Assembly: GCA_905236985.1 (NCBI GenBank)
Contig: CAJORF010000060.1
Location: 1 to 52,543 of the forward strand
Direction: 5' to 3'
Length of the DNA stretch: 52,543 bases
Origin: an uncultured Bacteroidaceae bacterium
GTDB taxonomy: Bacteria; Bacteroidota; Bacteroidia; Bacteroidales; Bacteroidaceae
Below the pieces are notes generated by a model. The model saw only the letters and a list, made by a program, of their open reading frames with translations. It was not told the origin of the DNA and ran no database searches. Below are positions 45,368 to 52,543 of this stretch, one piece after another (position 1 is the first letter of the stretch; each line of letters begins with the position of its first letter). Position numbers and translations under genes: made by a program.

Positions 45368-45462
45368 ATCGAAGATGTTATCTAAAGAGCTAATTGTTGG
45401 TCAATAGTCAGGGAACGATGTATTTTCTCTTCTAAACGCTGTCTTATGCAGCGATTTCGGCA

Positions 45463-45470
45463 CAAAGTTA
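45463..45470 (-). promoter_or_regulatory. -7 box of the second PL11 gene
   Basis: The minus strand reads TAACTTTG directly after the T-run of the upstream gene's terminator. The expected -33 position falls inside the terminator stem and shows no TTTG. Confidence 0.5.
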
Positions 45471-45474
45471 AAAA

Positions 45475-45508
45475 AAAGTCCTTTCGCAGGGGATTGCGAA
45501 AGGACTTT
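45475..45508 (-). terminator. Terminator of the Cthe_2159-like gene
   Basis: A perfect 14-bp stem, AAAGTCCTTTCGCA (45475-45488) with TGCGAAAGGACTTT (45495-45508), loop GGGGAT, followed on the minus strand by a run of T. Confidence 0.9.
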
Positions 45509-45541
45509 ATTCTTATATTTTTATATTTTTTAATGGTTCAC

Positions 45542-47725
45542 CTACTTCGCGGTGAAAGAAGTGACAGAGGTGGAACCTTTAGCAGAACTGCCGAGATAGA
45601 GACCATGCCAGACGGTGGTGGCATCCGTGGGGGCTGAGGTCGAGTACTTCACGTTGTAGTTGTTGTTCTTGACCATGCCCTTAGCTGTGAAGAGGGCGAG
45701 GGAGCTGCTGCACGCAGCCTCGAAGCTGTATGTGACCAGATTGTTGTTATCCGAGTCGGCAAGCGTGTAGTAGCGATTGGCTGCATAGCTGATGGTGGAG
45801 GTCACGAAGGCATAGCCTTGCTTGGCATTGGAAATGGTGTTACCGCTGGAACTGCCACCAAAGCCGCCACCACCGCCTTGATTGGCACCTGCTGAGATAC
45901 CGATGCCCGTACCGGTGATCTGGATGTAGGAGTTGTTGTCGCAGTCGAAACCTTCCTCGGGTGCACCTTTGGTGGTGTAGGCAAAAGCTACTCCATTTCC
46001 GATGGTGATGGCACCTGTAGTGCCTGCATTACTGTCAATCGCATCATTACCAAAGCCGTAGCAGATGGTGACGCCACCGTTGAAGATAATCTTTCCAGCT
46101 GAGTTGATACAGTCATCGTAGCACTTGAAATAGTGATTGCCGCCTTCGACATAGACCCCAGACTTTGATTCGAGACCCTCGGCACCGCTGGTCTTGGTGG
46201 ACACTTCAGTAGTACCACCGTAGAGATAGGCTGTGCAGATGGCCTTGATGGCCTTGGCGTTGGACGAGCTGTAGGCACTGCCTGTGGTATTGACGACAAT
46301 CGTAGGACCGGTACCGTCGCTCTTGCCTTGAGTGTAAGAACCTTTGATGTTGGTCCAAGTGCTGCCACCACCAGGACCACCGCCACCAGGACCAGGACGT
46401 CCACCGCCCCAACTGCCGCCGCTGGTGCTCTGCGTTCCTGATCCGGCTTTGATGCCCTTGCCTGCGTTACCCGTCATATTGATGGTGATGGTGCCTGCGT
46501 TAAGTGCCATGTTCAAGGCTTTCAAGCCCTTGGCACTCTTGACGTCGCTGGATATGGTGGTGGGAGTTGCGCTGTTGTTGATGGTGATCTCACCGCCGTT
46601 GGTCTCGATGTCCCAGGCTGAGACGCCACGTCCTGCAGTACCCTTGACTGTAGCGTTGATGGTGCCGCCATTGATGATGACCTTACCGCCCTTGAAAGCA
46701 GCAACGTAGGAGGGATCCGTTGCATCGCTGGTATCGACGGCTCCGCTGACAGCAAGTGTCAGAGTGCCATCATTGATGACAAGCGTCGAGTCGGCCTTGA
46801 TACCCTTGGCTCCAGCAGCGGTTGTCGTGATGTCAAGTGTACCGCCATTGATGTATATATTACCGCTGTCCTCGCCATCATGGTCTTCGGTCACCGTATA
46901 GGTGTCGCCATCGATGTCGCATTGGATGCCGTCATCGCCTACACCCTTGATGGTGAGCGCACCGCTATTCATGAGGAAATACTCGTCGCAGGACAGGCCG
47001 TCCTTGACCGCACTGGCCACATTGATGGTGGCGTTGCGCATCGTCATGTATTCCGCACTCTTGATACCGTGGGCATACTTGCCGTTGACAGTGAGTGTGC
47101 CTTTGCCCTTGAGCTCGAGATGCCCCTTGCAGTAGAGGGCAGCCTTCTGCGCAAGTGCATCGGAGGGGGTGGCGCAGTCCGTGAGAACATTCGTCGTCTC
47201 AGACTTCACGCTGAGGTCGATGCGCTTGCCGTCCATGATGCAGATGGCTGCACCGGAATAGATGGGAGTAGCGTTCGTCAGCGTAAGACCGCGCAGCTCG
47301 ACGATGGCCTTGTACGAACCGCTCATGTAGAACTCACCGTCGGAACTGTTGCCCGAGAGTGAATAGGTGATCTCACGATCCACATCGGCACTTTGGGCGA
47401 TGCTCACGTGAGCACCGGAGATGGTCGGAGTGACCCAATGGGCAATATCACCTGCCACATAGACGGTGGCTGATGTGCCCTCATAGACCACACTAACCGT
47501 GGCCGAATCGACCTTGGCTGCGTTCACGTACATCCGTGTGATGTCGCTGACAGTGAAGGTCTTGTTCTCGATGGTGAAGCTTGTGCCTTCACTATAAGTC
47601 ATTACTCCCGCGTCAGCAGCTGGGAACTGATAGGTGACGTCACCCACAACAACATTCAACGTCTGAGCAGCTGCTGTAAGAACAAGAGCGGAGAGAAGAC
47701 AGATGGAAAGAAGAATCTTTTTCAT
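45542..47725 (-). CDS. Secreted Cthe_2159-like carbohydrate-binding beta-helix protein
   Basis: A 727-residue exported protein. Signal peptide MKKILLSICLLSALVLTAAAQ. A solenoid of short repeats runs from about 90 to 640, with marks such as ALYCKGHLELKGKGTLTVNG, AHGIKSAEYMTMRNATINV and GDDGIQCDIDG. This matches the Cthe_2159 family (pectate-lyase-like fold, reported to bind polygalacturonate and cellulose) as I remember it. Two Gly-rich loops interrupt it, near residues 430-455 (GGGRPGPGGGGPGGG) and 615-630 (GGGGGFGGSSSG). No catalytic residues are recognised. It starts two nucleotides after the Big2 gene upstream, so both are in one operon, and ends in a strong terminator. Likely role: pectin capture at the surface. 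Confidence 0.82.
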   Translation of the reverse strand: MKKILLSICLLSALVLTAAAQTLNVVVGDVTYQFPAADAGVMTYSEGTSFTIENKTFTVSDITRMYVNAAKVDSATVSVVYEGTSATVYVAGDIAHWVTPTISGAHVSIAQSADVDREITYSLSGNSSDGEFYMSGSYKAIVELRGLTLTNATPIYSGAAICIMDGKRIDLSVKSETTNVLTDCATPSDALAQKAALYCKGHLELKGKGTLTVNGKYAHGIKSAEYMTMRNATINVASAVKDGLSCDEYFLMNSGALTIKGVGDDGIQCDIDGDTYTVTEDHDGEDSGNIYINGGTLDITTTAAGAKGIKADSTLVINDGTLTLAVSGAVDTSDATDPSYVAAFKGGKVIINGGTINATVKGTAGRGVSAWDIETNGGEITINNSATPTTISSDVKSAKGLKALNMALNAGTITINMTGNAGKGIKAGSGTQSTSGGSWGGGRPGPGGGGPGGGSTWTNIKGSYTQGKSDGTGPTIVVNTTGSAYSSSNAKAIKAICTAYLYGGTTEVSTKTSGAEGLESKSGVYVEGGNHYFKCYDDCINSAGKIIFNGGVTICYGFGNDAIDSNAGTTGAITIGNGVAFAYTTKGAPEEGFDCDNNSYIQITGTGIGISAGANQGGGGGFGGSSSGNTISNAKQGYAFVTSTISYAANRYYTLADSDNNNLVTYSFEAACSSSLALFTAKGMVKNNNYNVKYSTSAPTDATTVWHGLYLGSSAKGSTSVTSFTAK

Positions 47726-47727
47726 GG

Positions 47728-48432
47728 CTATCGGATGTTCAGTTTGTAATTCCTATTGTTCGCGCTGATGATGTAAAGACCGTGCTTCAAGGTATTCTGA
47801 GCCTGTTGCAAACTTTCGAATGAGCCTACATATAAACCCGAAGTCGTATAGACCTTGACAGCAGTCGAAGTGCCGAGTTGAGAGATGGCATCTGTCTCGG
47901 CTTCACTTACGGTGAGGGTGTAAGAAGCGGCACCTGCTTCAAACTCTTCATTGCCATCAAACGTAGCTGTAATGGTGGCTGTACCAGCAGCGACCAGTGT
48001 CACCTTGCCGTTCTCGTCAACCGTAGCTACATTCTCGTCGCTGCTCGTCCAGACGAGTGATAGTGCATTGGGATTCTCGATGGTGGGTTCCGTGAATTCC
48101 TCGCCAAGTGTGGCCGTGAGCTCTGCGATTCCTTCAGCGTATGCAAGACCGCTTTCCACCTTTTCGGGAGTCACAGGCGTTACAGGGGTCACCTCACCCG
48201 TCTCAGCAAATTGCATTGTAGCCAGGGCTGCGAGGTCGATGGAGGTGCTGCCGTCAGCGTTCTTGGCAACCAGTTTCCCATCGCTGAACGTGATTTCGAG
48301 TTCGGCTACACTCACCACGGTCTGAGTGCCCTCACTGTCGGTAAAGACGAGATAGGGTAACGTGTAATCGTCAGCCGTAGCCGTGCTAAAGCAAGCCGCT
48401 ATCAGCATGATACTCAATACTCTTTTCTTCAT
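47728..48432 (-). CDS. Small secreted Big2 protein with sorting-like tail
   Basis: A 234-residue exported protein. Signal peptide MKKRVLSIMLIAACFSTATA. Residues 22-85 are a beta-rich domain (YLVFTDSEGTQTVVSVAELE) similar in layout to the start of the following Cthe_2159-like protein. Residues about 100-180 are one Big2 Ig-like domain (SLVWTSSDENVATVDENGKV). The end (VYTTSGLYVGSFES ... HGLYIISANNRNYKLNIR) resembles a type IX sorting domain. It lies immediately upstream of the Cthe_2159-like gene with a good promoter, and may be an anchoring partner. The ATG at 48432 begins the signal peptide. Confidence 0.8.
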   Translation of the reverse strand: MKKRVLSIMLIAACFSTATADDYTLPYLVFTDSEGTQTVVSVAELEITFSDGKLVAKNADGSTSIDLAALATMQFAETGEVTPVTPVTPEKVESGLAYAEGIAELTATLGEEFTEPTIENPNALSLVWTSSDENVATVDENGKVTLVAAGTATITATFDGNEEFEAGAASYTLTVSEAETDAISQLGTSTAVKVYTTSGLYVGSFESLQQAQNTLKHGLYIISANNRNYKLNIR

Positions 48433-48461
48433 AATCGTAAGTAAATGGTTGAATTTCGGGA

Positions 48462-48492
48462 CAAAAGTACACATAATTATCCATACGTCAAA
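48462..48492 (-). promoter_or_regulatory. Promoter of the Big2/Cthe_2159-like operon
   Basis: On the minus strand TTTG (48492-48489), a 19-nt spacer, then TACTTTTG (48469-48462). Confidence 0.7.
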
Positions 48493-48530
48493 CACCTTCA
48501 GTCGTTTTATCAACGAAACGGCAAAAAAAC

Positions 48531-48570
48531 ACCACGAACGGACTCCTGCATGAGCGTGTCCGTTCGTGGT
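48531..48570 (-). terminator. Terminator of the GH27 gene
   Basis: A perfect 12-bp stem ACCACGAACGGA (48531-48542) with TCCGTTCGTGGT (48559-48570), followed on the minus strand by a run of seven T. Confidence 0.9.
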
Positions 48571-48592
48571 ATAATCGGGAGATGCAAATCAG

Positions 48593-50176
48593 TTATCTCG
48601 AGGCGTAGGGCATGACAGTCATGCGATCGAGATCGGGCATCCAATCGTTGTTATTGTACAGACGAATGGCATTCAGGCCGCGGTGCAGCGTCACATTGAC
48701 AGAGATGCGTCCACGAGCACCCCAGTTGCGGGAGTGAGTAGCCAGAGTGGTGACGTGTTCGCCATTCACGTCGAGTTCCATGGTGCGATCCTCACCACCG
48801 AAGTAGTCGAAGGTGAGCTTGTAGGAACCGTCGCGAGGAACGAAGACATCGCGCCACTGGAGGTCGTTGTCGGGACGGCTGCCCAACCAGCAAGCCTTGT
48901 AGCCACCGCTGGCGGTGCTATCAGCTACGAAGATGGCCGACTTTTCGTTCTGGTTGTTGCGCAGCTCCTGATAAGCGGGCAGGAATGCAGTCTCAGCTTC
49001 ATAGACGACACGCGGCACACGACGCTCTGCCTTGGCACGCAAGATCTTGGTACCATGAGCAGGAACGGTGAAGAGTACAGGCTCGGTCGTTGTCACGAAC
49101 TTCTCCTGACGGATGCAGTCGTAGTACTGAATGGAACCGCTCAACTCCAGCGTGAAGGGATGCACGAGCACGTGCTGTTCCTCGTCGCTTGGGTTATAGA
49201 CAGCGAAGGCACGCTCTGTGCCACCGCGTCTCTTGAGATCCTTGACCAGGATGTAGCACTCGCCCTGTTTTTCAGCAATATAAGCCTGTAGGTGCAGCGG
49301 GTCTTGGTTCAATGCGATGAGGTCTTTGTTGCACAGCAGCTTCAGCGATTCGGGACGTATCTTGGCCATATCGCAACCGATGAGCAGTGGCGAGGACATG
49401 ATGCACCACATTCCGAAGTGTGTCTCATCCTCGATCTGCGACATCGAACGGCCTACTTCCAACATATCCATATCGTTGTAGTGTCCGTCGTGGCAGAAAG
49501 CACTGAGATAGAGGTTCTCGGCAAGGATGGCCTTGACGCTCTTCCAAGCATCATAGATGTCGCCCGTCGTGCGCCATGAGTCGGCAACGTCAGCACTCCA
49601 TGTTCCGGGATAAGCCCAGCGGCACATATTATACACGATGCCGGGCTTGCCACAGTTCTTGATGGCGTTGGAGATCTTGGTGTATTGCGTCTGTTCGTCC
49701 AGTTTCATGTGAGCACCGCCGCAGTAATCAACCTTGATGAAGTCGAAGTCCCAGTCGATGAAGTACAGGTGGCAGTCCTCCTCTTCGTGACCAGCAAAAC
49801 CTACGCCGAGCCCCCAAGCATGACGATTGCCCGATCCACAGGTATTGTCGCCAGCGTCGGAGTAGATACCTGCCTTCAGGCCGAGGCTGTGGATATAATC
49901 GACGAGAGGGCGCATTCCGTTGGGGAACAGCTTGGTGTTGAGGCGCAGCTTGCCGTCGGCACCACGACCATCCCAGTAGCCGTCATCGATATTGATGAAC
50001 TGATATCCAGCGTCCTGCAAACCACTCTGGTGCATCGCATCGGCCTGCGACTTGATGAGCTCTTCATTGATGTTCAGGGCGAAGGTGTTCCACGAACTCC
50101 ATCCCATGGTGGGGGTTCGCTGTGCCACAGCCGTAGCAGCTACGGCGAGCATCAGAATAAGGAGATTTTTTCTCAT
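48593..50176 (-). CDS. Secreted alpha-galactosidase, GH27, with C-terminal CBM
   Basis: A 527-residue exported enzyme that removes terminal alpha-galactose. Signal peptide MRKNLLILMLAVAATAVAQ. The TIM barrel starts RTPTMGWSSWNTFALNINEE and contains FINIDDGYWDG, nucleophile Asp150 in FIKVDYCGG and acid/base Asp206 in WRTTGDIYDA. An antiparallel beta domain follows. Residues about 400-525 are a CBM35/CBM6-like jelly roll (VVYEAETAFLPAYQE ... GLNAIRLYNNND). GH27 also includes alpha-N-acetylgalactosaminidases and beta-L-arabinopyranosidases; the latter would suit pectin substrates. It has its own consensus promoter and terminator. Confidence 0.94.
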   Translation of the reverse strand: MRKNLLILMLAVAATAVAQRTPTMGWSSWNTFALNINEELIKSQADAMHQSGLQDAGYQFINIDDGYWDGRGADGKLRLNTKLFPNGMRPLVDYIHSLGLKAGIYSDAGDNTCGSGNRHAWGLGVGFAGHEEEDCHLYFIDWDFDFIKVDYCGGAHMKLDEQTQYTKISNAIKNCGKPGIVYNMCRWAYPGTWSADVADSWRTTGDIYDAWKSVKAILAENLYLSAFCHDGHYNDMDMLEVGRSMSQIEDETHFGMWCIMSSPLLIGCDMAKIRPESLKLLCNKDLIALNQDPLHLQAYIAEKQGECYILVKDLKRRGGTERAFAVYNPSDEEQHVLVHPFTLELSGSIQYYDCIRQEKFVTTTEPVLFTVPAHGTKILRAKAERRVPRVVYEAETAFLPAYQELRNNQNEKSAIFVADSTASGGYKACWLGSRPDNDLQWRDVFVPRDGSYKLTFDYFGGEDRTMELDVNGEHVTTLATHSRNWGARGRISVNVTLHRGLNAIRLYNNNDWMPDLDRMTVMPYASR

Positions 50177-50228
50177 GACTTTACAAATAATGAGGGTTAG
50201 AAAGGTAATATTTTGTCGATTCTGTGTG

Positions 50229-50260
50229 CAAAGTAATAAAAAAGGTGTGGAATAGCCAAA
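50229..50260 (-). promoter_or_regulatory. Promoter of the GH27 gene
   Basis: On the minus strand TTTG (50260-50257), a 20-nt spacer, then TTACTTTG (50236-50229), one mismatch to TAnnTTTG. Confidence 0.65.
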
Positions 50261-50287
50261 TCTTTTGACCAAATCTTCGTTTTTTCA

Positions 50288-52285
50288 TCACCATTGCTCA
50301 TCGATATAGTCGGCCAGACGACGGTAAAAAGGCATACGGCAAAGCGTAGAGCGGTCACCTATTATAATAAGTTTCATGCGCGCACGTGTGATGGCTACAT
50401 TCATGCGGCGCAGGTCGCGAAGGAAACCGATATTTCCCTCTTCGTTGGAGCGGACGAGACTGATGACGATGACATCGCGCTCCTGCCCCTGGAAACCATC
50501 GACGGTGTTCACGGTGATGAGCGAGCGGAAGGGCTTCCAGAACTTATCCTGTCGCAGTAGGCGTCGCAGTAACTGCACCTGTCCCTTGTAGGGCGAGATC
50601 ATCCCCACATCCACGCGCTCCTCCAAGATCCTGTCCTTCCCAATCTTGTCGAAATAGCGTTGCAGGGTAGCGAGGGTCAACTGTGCTTCGGAAACATTAA
50701 CGCGGGATAAACCAGAGGAAGACTCAGGCTCTCCCCCCGCCCTCCCTATTAGGGAGGGAGCAGAATGTTTTGAAAGCAGTGTATTCTCTTTCTCGGAGGT
50801 GACCGCTCCCTCCCTTATAGGGAGGGCGGGGGGAGAGTCTATCCACTCAATAGCCGTATCCCAATCCAAAATCCCCCTGTACTTCACCTCCGGCGCGCTG
50901 GTCAGCTGTCCGCCATAGAACTCATGGTTGGGAAACTGCATGATGGTGTCGCACATGCGGTACTGCACCGTGAGCAGAGACACCACCCTCGGTTTATTCT
51001 CGACAATGTATTGCATCAGCGTCTTGTCCAGTCCACCATGCATGGCCTCAGGCGATTTGATGGTGGGCGGCAGCTGACGATGGTCGCCTGCGAGAATGAC
51101 GCGGTGAGCCTTGCGGATGGCTATCCAGCTGGCGGCTTCGAGGGCCTGGGCGGCTTCATCGATGAACAGCGTCCCAAACTTCATCCCCATGAGCAGACGG
51201 TTGGCAGAACCAGCCAGGGTGCAGGCTATTACCTTGGCATCACCGAAGAGAGCCTGATTGATGGTGTATTCGAGATCTACGGCACGGTCTTTGAGGCGGG
51301 CGATCTTCTGATGGCGACTCTCGCTGCTTCCGTTCTTCGAAGCGTAGATGTCGCGGATAGCCTTGCGCACTGCCCACAGATCGGAATAGAGCGGATGGCT
51401 CTCGAATCGACGTTCATAGGTGAACGACAGCATCTTATCCGTCACTCGCGTCGGATTGCCGATGCGCAGCACGCTGATGCCACGGTCCACCAGTTTCTCT
51501 GCAATCCAATCCACCGCCATGTTCGACTGAGCGCACACCAACACCTGATTCTCGCGTCGCAACGTCTCATAGATGGCCTCCACCAACGTTGTTGTCTTAC
51601 CCGTGCCTGGAGGGCCATGAACGACCGCCACATCCTTTGCCCACAGCACCTCATTGACTGCGGCCTGCTGCGAGGTGTTCAGCCACGGGAAGCGCACGGC
51701 ATTGAAAGTGAACTTGCCACAGGGCAGCGTCGAATGGAACATCTCACGCAGGTCAGCCAGGCGACCGCTCTTGGCGTTGATGACGTCGTCCAAGGCTTCA
51801 AACATCAAGCGGTAGGTCTGCTCGTCCAGATACAGTTGCACGCCAAGACGGTAGGCATCGCGTATTTGCTCCAACGCATCGGGCGACGGCAAGGCAATCA
51901 CCATCCTGTCCTCCTCGACATAGCTCACCTGTGCCACAAACTTGAAATAATGCAGCATCCCGCCCGTGCCATGGCGGTCGCCCGAGGCATCCTGCGAGAA
52001 GAAGCATACAGGCTTTCCGGGCTCAAACAAAGACGGCTCAGACCCCTCAAAATCTCCCTCACGGGAGGGATCGGGGGTAGATCTTGACACCTCCACCACC
52101 AACTGATCCAGCGAGTTATGATAGCTGCGCCCAAGCGTCAGCGGATACCAAGCCATCCCGCGTTGCACCTTGCGTTCGATGCCGGTAGCTTCGGTCAGCC
52201 GCTGGAACTCCTCCTTCTCATAGGCATATTCCGCCTGTAGCAGAGCCCGCTGTCGTTGTAATATGGTTAAAGGACTTTCAGCCAT
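50288..52285 (-). CDS. Upf1-like SF1 DNA/RNA helicase
   Basis: A 665-residue cytosolic superfamily 1B helicase (Upf1/SMUBP2-like). Motifs in order: Walker A GPPGTGKTTTLVEAI, Ia region VLVCAQSNMAVDWIAEKL, DEAA box TLFIDEAAQALEAASW, motif III LAGDHRQLPPT, QYRMCDTIMQFPNHEFY, motif V VNTVDGFQGQERDVI and motif VI MNVAITRARMKLIIIGD. The start MAESPLTILQRQRALLQAEY (52285) gives the usual N-terminus. Three palindromic elements are embedded in frame: one near residues 68-82 and an inverted pair near 483-520, between QYRM and motif V. Those stretches are not part of the normal family core. A complete promoter precedes the gene. Its biological role in bacteria is unclear. Confidence 0.93.
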   Translation of the reverse strand: MAESPLTILQRQRALLQAEYAYEKEEFQRLTEATGIERKVQRGMAWYPLTLGRSYHNSLDQLVVEVSRSTPDPSREGDFEGSEPSLFEPGKPVCFFSQDASGDRHGTGGMLHYFKFVAQVSYVEEDRMVIALPSPDALEQIRDAYRLGVQLYLDEQTYRLMFEALDDVINAKSGRLADLREMFHSTLPCGKFTFNAVRFPWLNTSQQAAVNEVLWAKDVAVVHGPPGTGKTTTLVEAIYETLRRENQVLVCAQSNMAVDWIAEKLVDRGISVLRIGNPTRVTDKMLSFTYERRFESHPLYSDLWAVRKAIRDIYASKNGSSESRHQKIARLKDRAVDLEYTINQALFGDAKVIACTLAGSANRLLMGMKFGTLFIDEAAQALEAASWIAIRKAHRVILAGDHRQLPPTIKSPEAMHGGLDKTLMQYIVENKPRVVSLLTVQYRMCDTIMQFPNHEFYGGQLTSAPEVKYRGILDWDTAIEWIDSPPALPIREGAVTSEKENTLLSKHSAPSLIGRAGGEPESSSGLSRVNVSEAQLTLATLQRYFDKIGKDRILEERVDVGMISPYKGQVQLLRRLLRQDKFWKPFRSLITVNTVDGFQGQERDVIVISLVRSNEEGNIGFLRDLRRMNVAITRARMKLIIIGDRSTLCRMPFYRRLADYIDEQW
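50728..50766 (-). repeat. Palindromic element copy 11 (in the helicase)
   Basis: Plus strand GGCTCTCCCCCCGCCCTCCC then TATTAGGGAGGGAGCAGAAT. On the coding strand it encodes [14 protein letters not shown]. Confidence 0.9.
50798..50839 (+). repeat. Palindromic element copy 12 (in the helicase, opposite orientation)
   Basis: Plus strand GGTGACCGCTCCCTCCCTTA then TAGGGAGGGCGGGGGG and AGAGTC. Read by the helicase it is in the other orientation and encodes [14 protein letters not shown]. It is 31 nt from copy 11. Confidence 0.9.
52041..52084 (+). repeat. Palindromic element copy 13 (single, in the helicase N-terminal part)
   Basis: GACCCCTCAAAATCTCCCTC then ACGGGAGGGATCGGGGG and TAGATC. On the coding strand it encodes RSTPDPSREGDFEGS. 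Diverged subtype without an inverted partner. Confidence 0.7.
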
Positions 52286-52304
52286 GATGAGCGTTTCTGT
52301 GGCG

Positions 52305-52336
52305 CAAAGGTAAGGATTAATTCTCCTTCCACCAAA
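52305..52336 (-). promoter_or_regulatory. Promoter of the helicase gene
   Basis: On the minus strand TTTG (52336-52333), a 20-nt spacer, then TACCTTTG (52312-52305), a full consensus match, 20 nt before the ATG. Confidence 0.8.
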
Positions 52337-52406
52337 ATTTTCATGAAAATAATCCCTTTTCATGTCTCTTAAACAAACACCTTAAAATGTAAAAACCGTG
52401 AAAAAG

Positions 52407-52438
52407 TTTGGTGGCTTCAACGGAAAAGCGTACCTTTG
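52407..52438 (+). promoter_or_regulatory. Promoter of the tRNA-Arg gene
   Basis: TTTG at 52407-52410, a 20-nt spacer, then TACCTTTG at 52431-52438, ending 18 nt before the mature tRNA. Confidence 0.8.
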
Positions 52439-52456
52439 CACCCGCAAAATGCGGAA

Positions 52457-52530
52457 GGCTCCGTAGCTTAGCTGTATAGAGCGTCGGATTCCGGTTCCGA
52501 AGGTCGCGGGTTAGAATCCCGCCGGAGTCA
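52457..52530 (+). tRNA. tRNA-Arg (anticodon CCG)
   Basis: A 74-nt cloverleaf: acceptor GGCTCCG with CGGAGTC, D stem GCTT/GAGC, anticodon stem TCGGA/TCCGA with loop TTCCGGT (anticodon CCG at 52491-52493, reading CGG), T stem GCGGG/CCCGC. The discriminator is A and CCA is not encoded. Two near-universal bases are altered: D-loop position 19 is T (52475) and T-loop position 56 is A (52513), which could still pair as U-A. Confidence 0.93.
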
Positions 52531-52543
52531 CCTGTCCTCAGTC

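Overview
The window is a Bacteroidota chromosome segment, most likely from a Prevotella-like (Prevotellaceae) bacterium. Reasons: genes lack Shine-Dalgarno sequences; many starts are preceded by the Bacteroidota promoter (TTTG about 20 nt before TAnnTTTG, usually TACCTTTG or TATCTTTG); several secreted proteins end in a type IX secretion-like C-terminal motif (DLSGRK ... LPKGVYI ... GHK); and there are families typical of the group (a DUF4924-like protein, Big2 surface proteins, BspA-like repeats, a Cthe_2159-like carbohydrate-binding protein). The species cannot be named from sequence alone. No phage, IS transposase, CRISPR array, rRNA or SusC/SusD gene is visible.

Layout. 1-4600: a giant Ig-like (Big2) surface protein of unusually AT-rich, mosaic composition, followed by a 57-codon small protein and flanked by two related hairpins. 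4600-12100 (minus strand): purN, a POT/PTR2-type transporter, type I L-asparaginase and a 1336-residue secreted protein, probably carbohydrate-active. 12100-16700: housekeeping genes (L25/Ctc, peptidyl-tRNA hydrolase, S4-domain RNA-binding protein, peptidase T, ROK glucokinase). 16800-31760 (plus strand): a long tightly spaced run LysE - DUF4924 - dTDP-4-dehydrorhamnose reductase - RF3 - PL11 - GH2 - TsaC - CLC - Fmt, with two secreted glycan-degrading enzymes among core genes. 31900-38800: an orphan signal-peptide stub, a transglutaminase/BspA-like lipoprotein, a tryptophanase-family enzyme, a predicted glycan-binding lipoprotein, and the threonine catabolic pair tdh/kbl in divergent orientation. 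38865-50176: a pectin/arabinan side-chain cluster (GH43, GH51, second PL11, Cthe_2159-like protein, Big2 protein, GH27 with a CBM). 50288-52543: a Upf1-like SF1 helicase and tRNA-Arg(CCG).

Together the two PL11 lyases, GH43 and GH51 arabinan enzymes, GH2, GH27 and the Cthe_2159-like protein suggest breakdown of rhamnogalacturonan-I and its arabinan/galactan side chains at the cell surface or in the periplasm, but the window has no SusC/D uptake pair or regulator.

The strongest unexplained signal is a family of about 40-nt GC-rich palindromic elements (at least 13 clear copies and three degraded ones between 12947 and 52084). Many lie inside genes, in frame, encoding variants of [12 protein letters not shown]. 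Six occur as inverted doublets, and five of those six straddle the start of a gene (pth, the S4 gene, pepT, fmt, GH43). This resembles Rickettsia palindromic elements and REP doublets, and is the best candidate here for an undescribed system. Other notable points are a tRNA-Arg in which the universal G19-C56 tertiary pair appears replaced by U19-A56, three abutting 22-bp repeats upstream of the tryptophanase-family gene, and the small protein after the Big2 giant.
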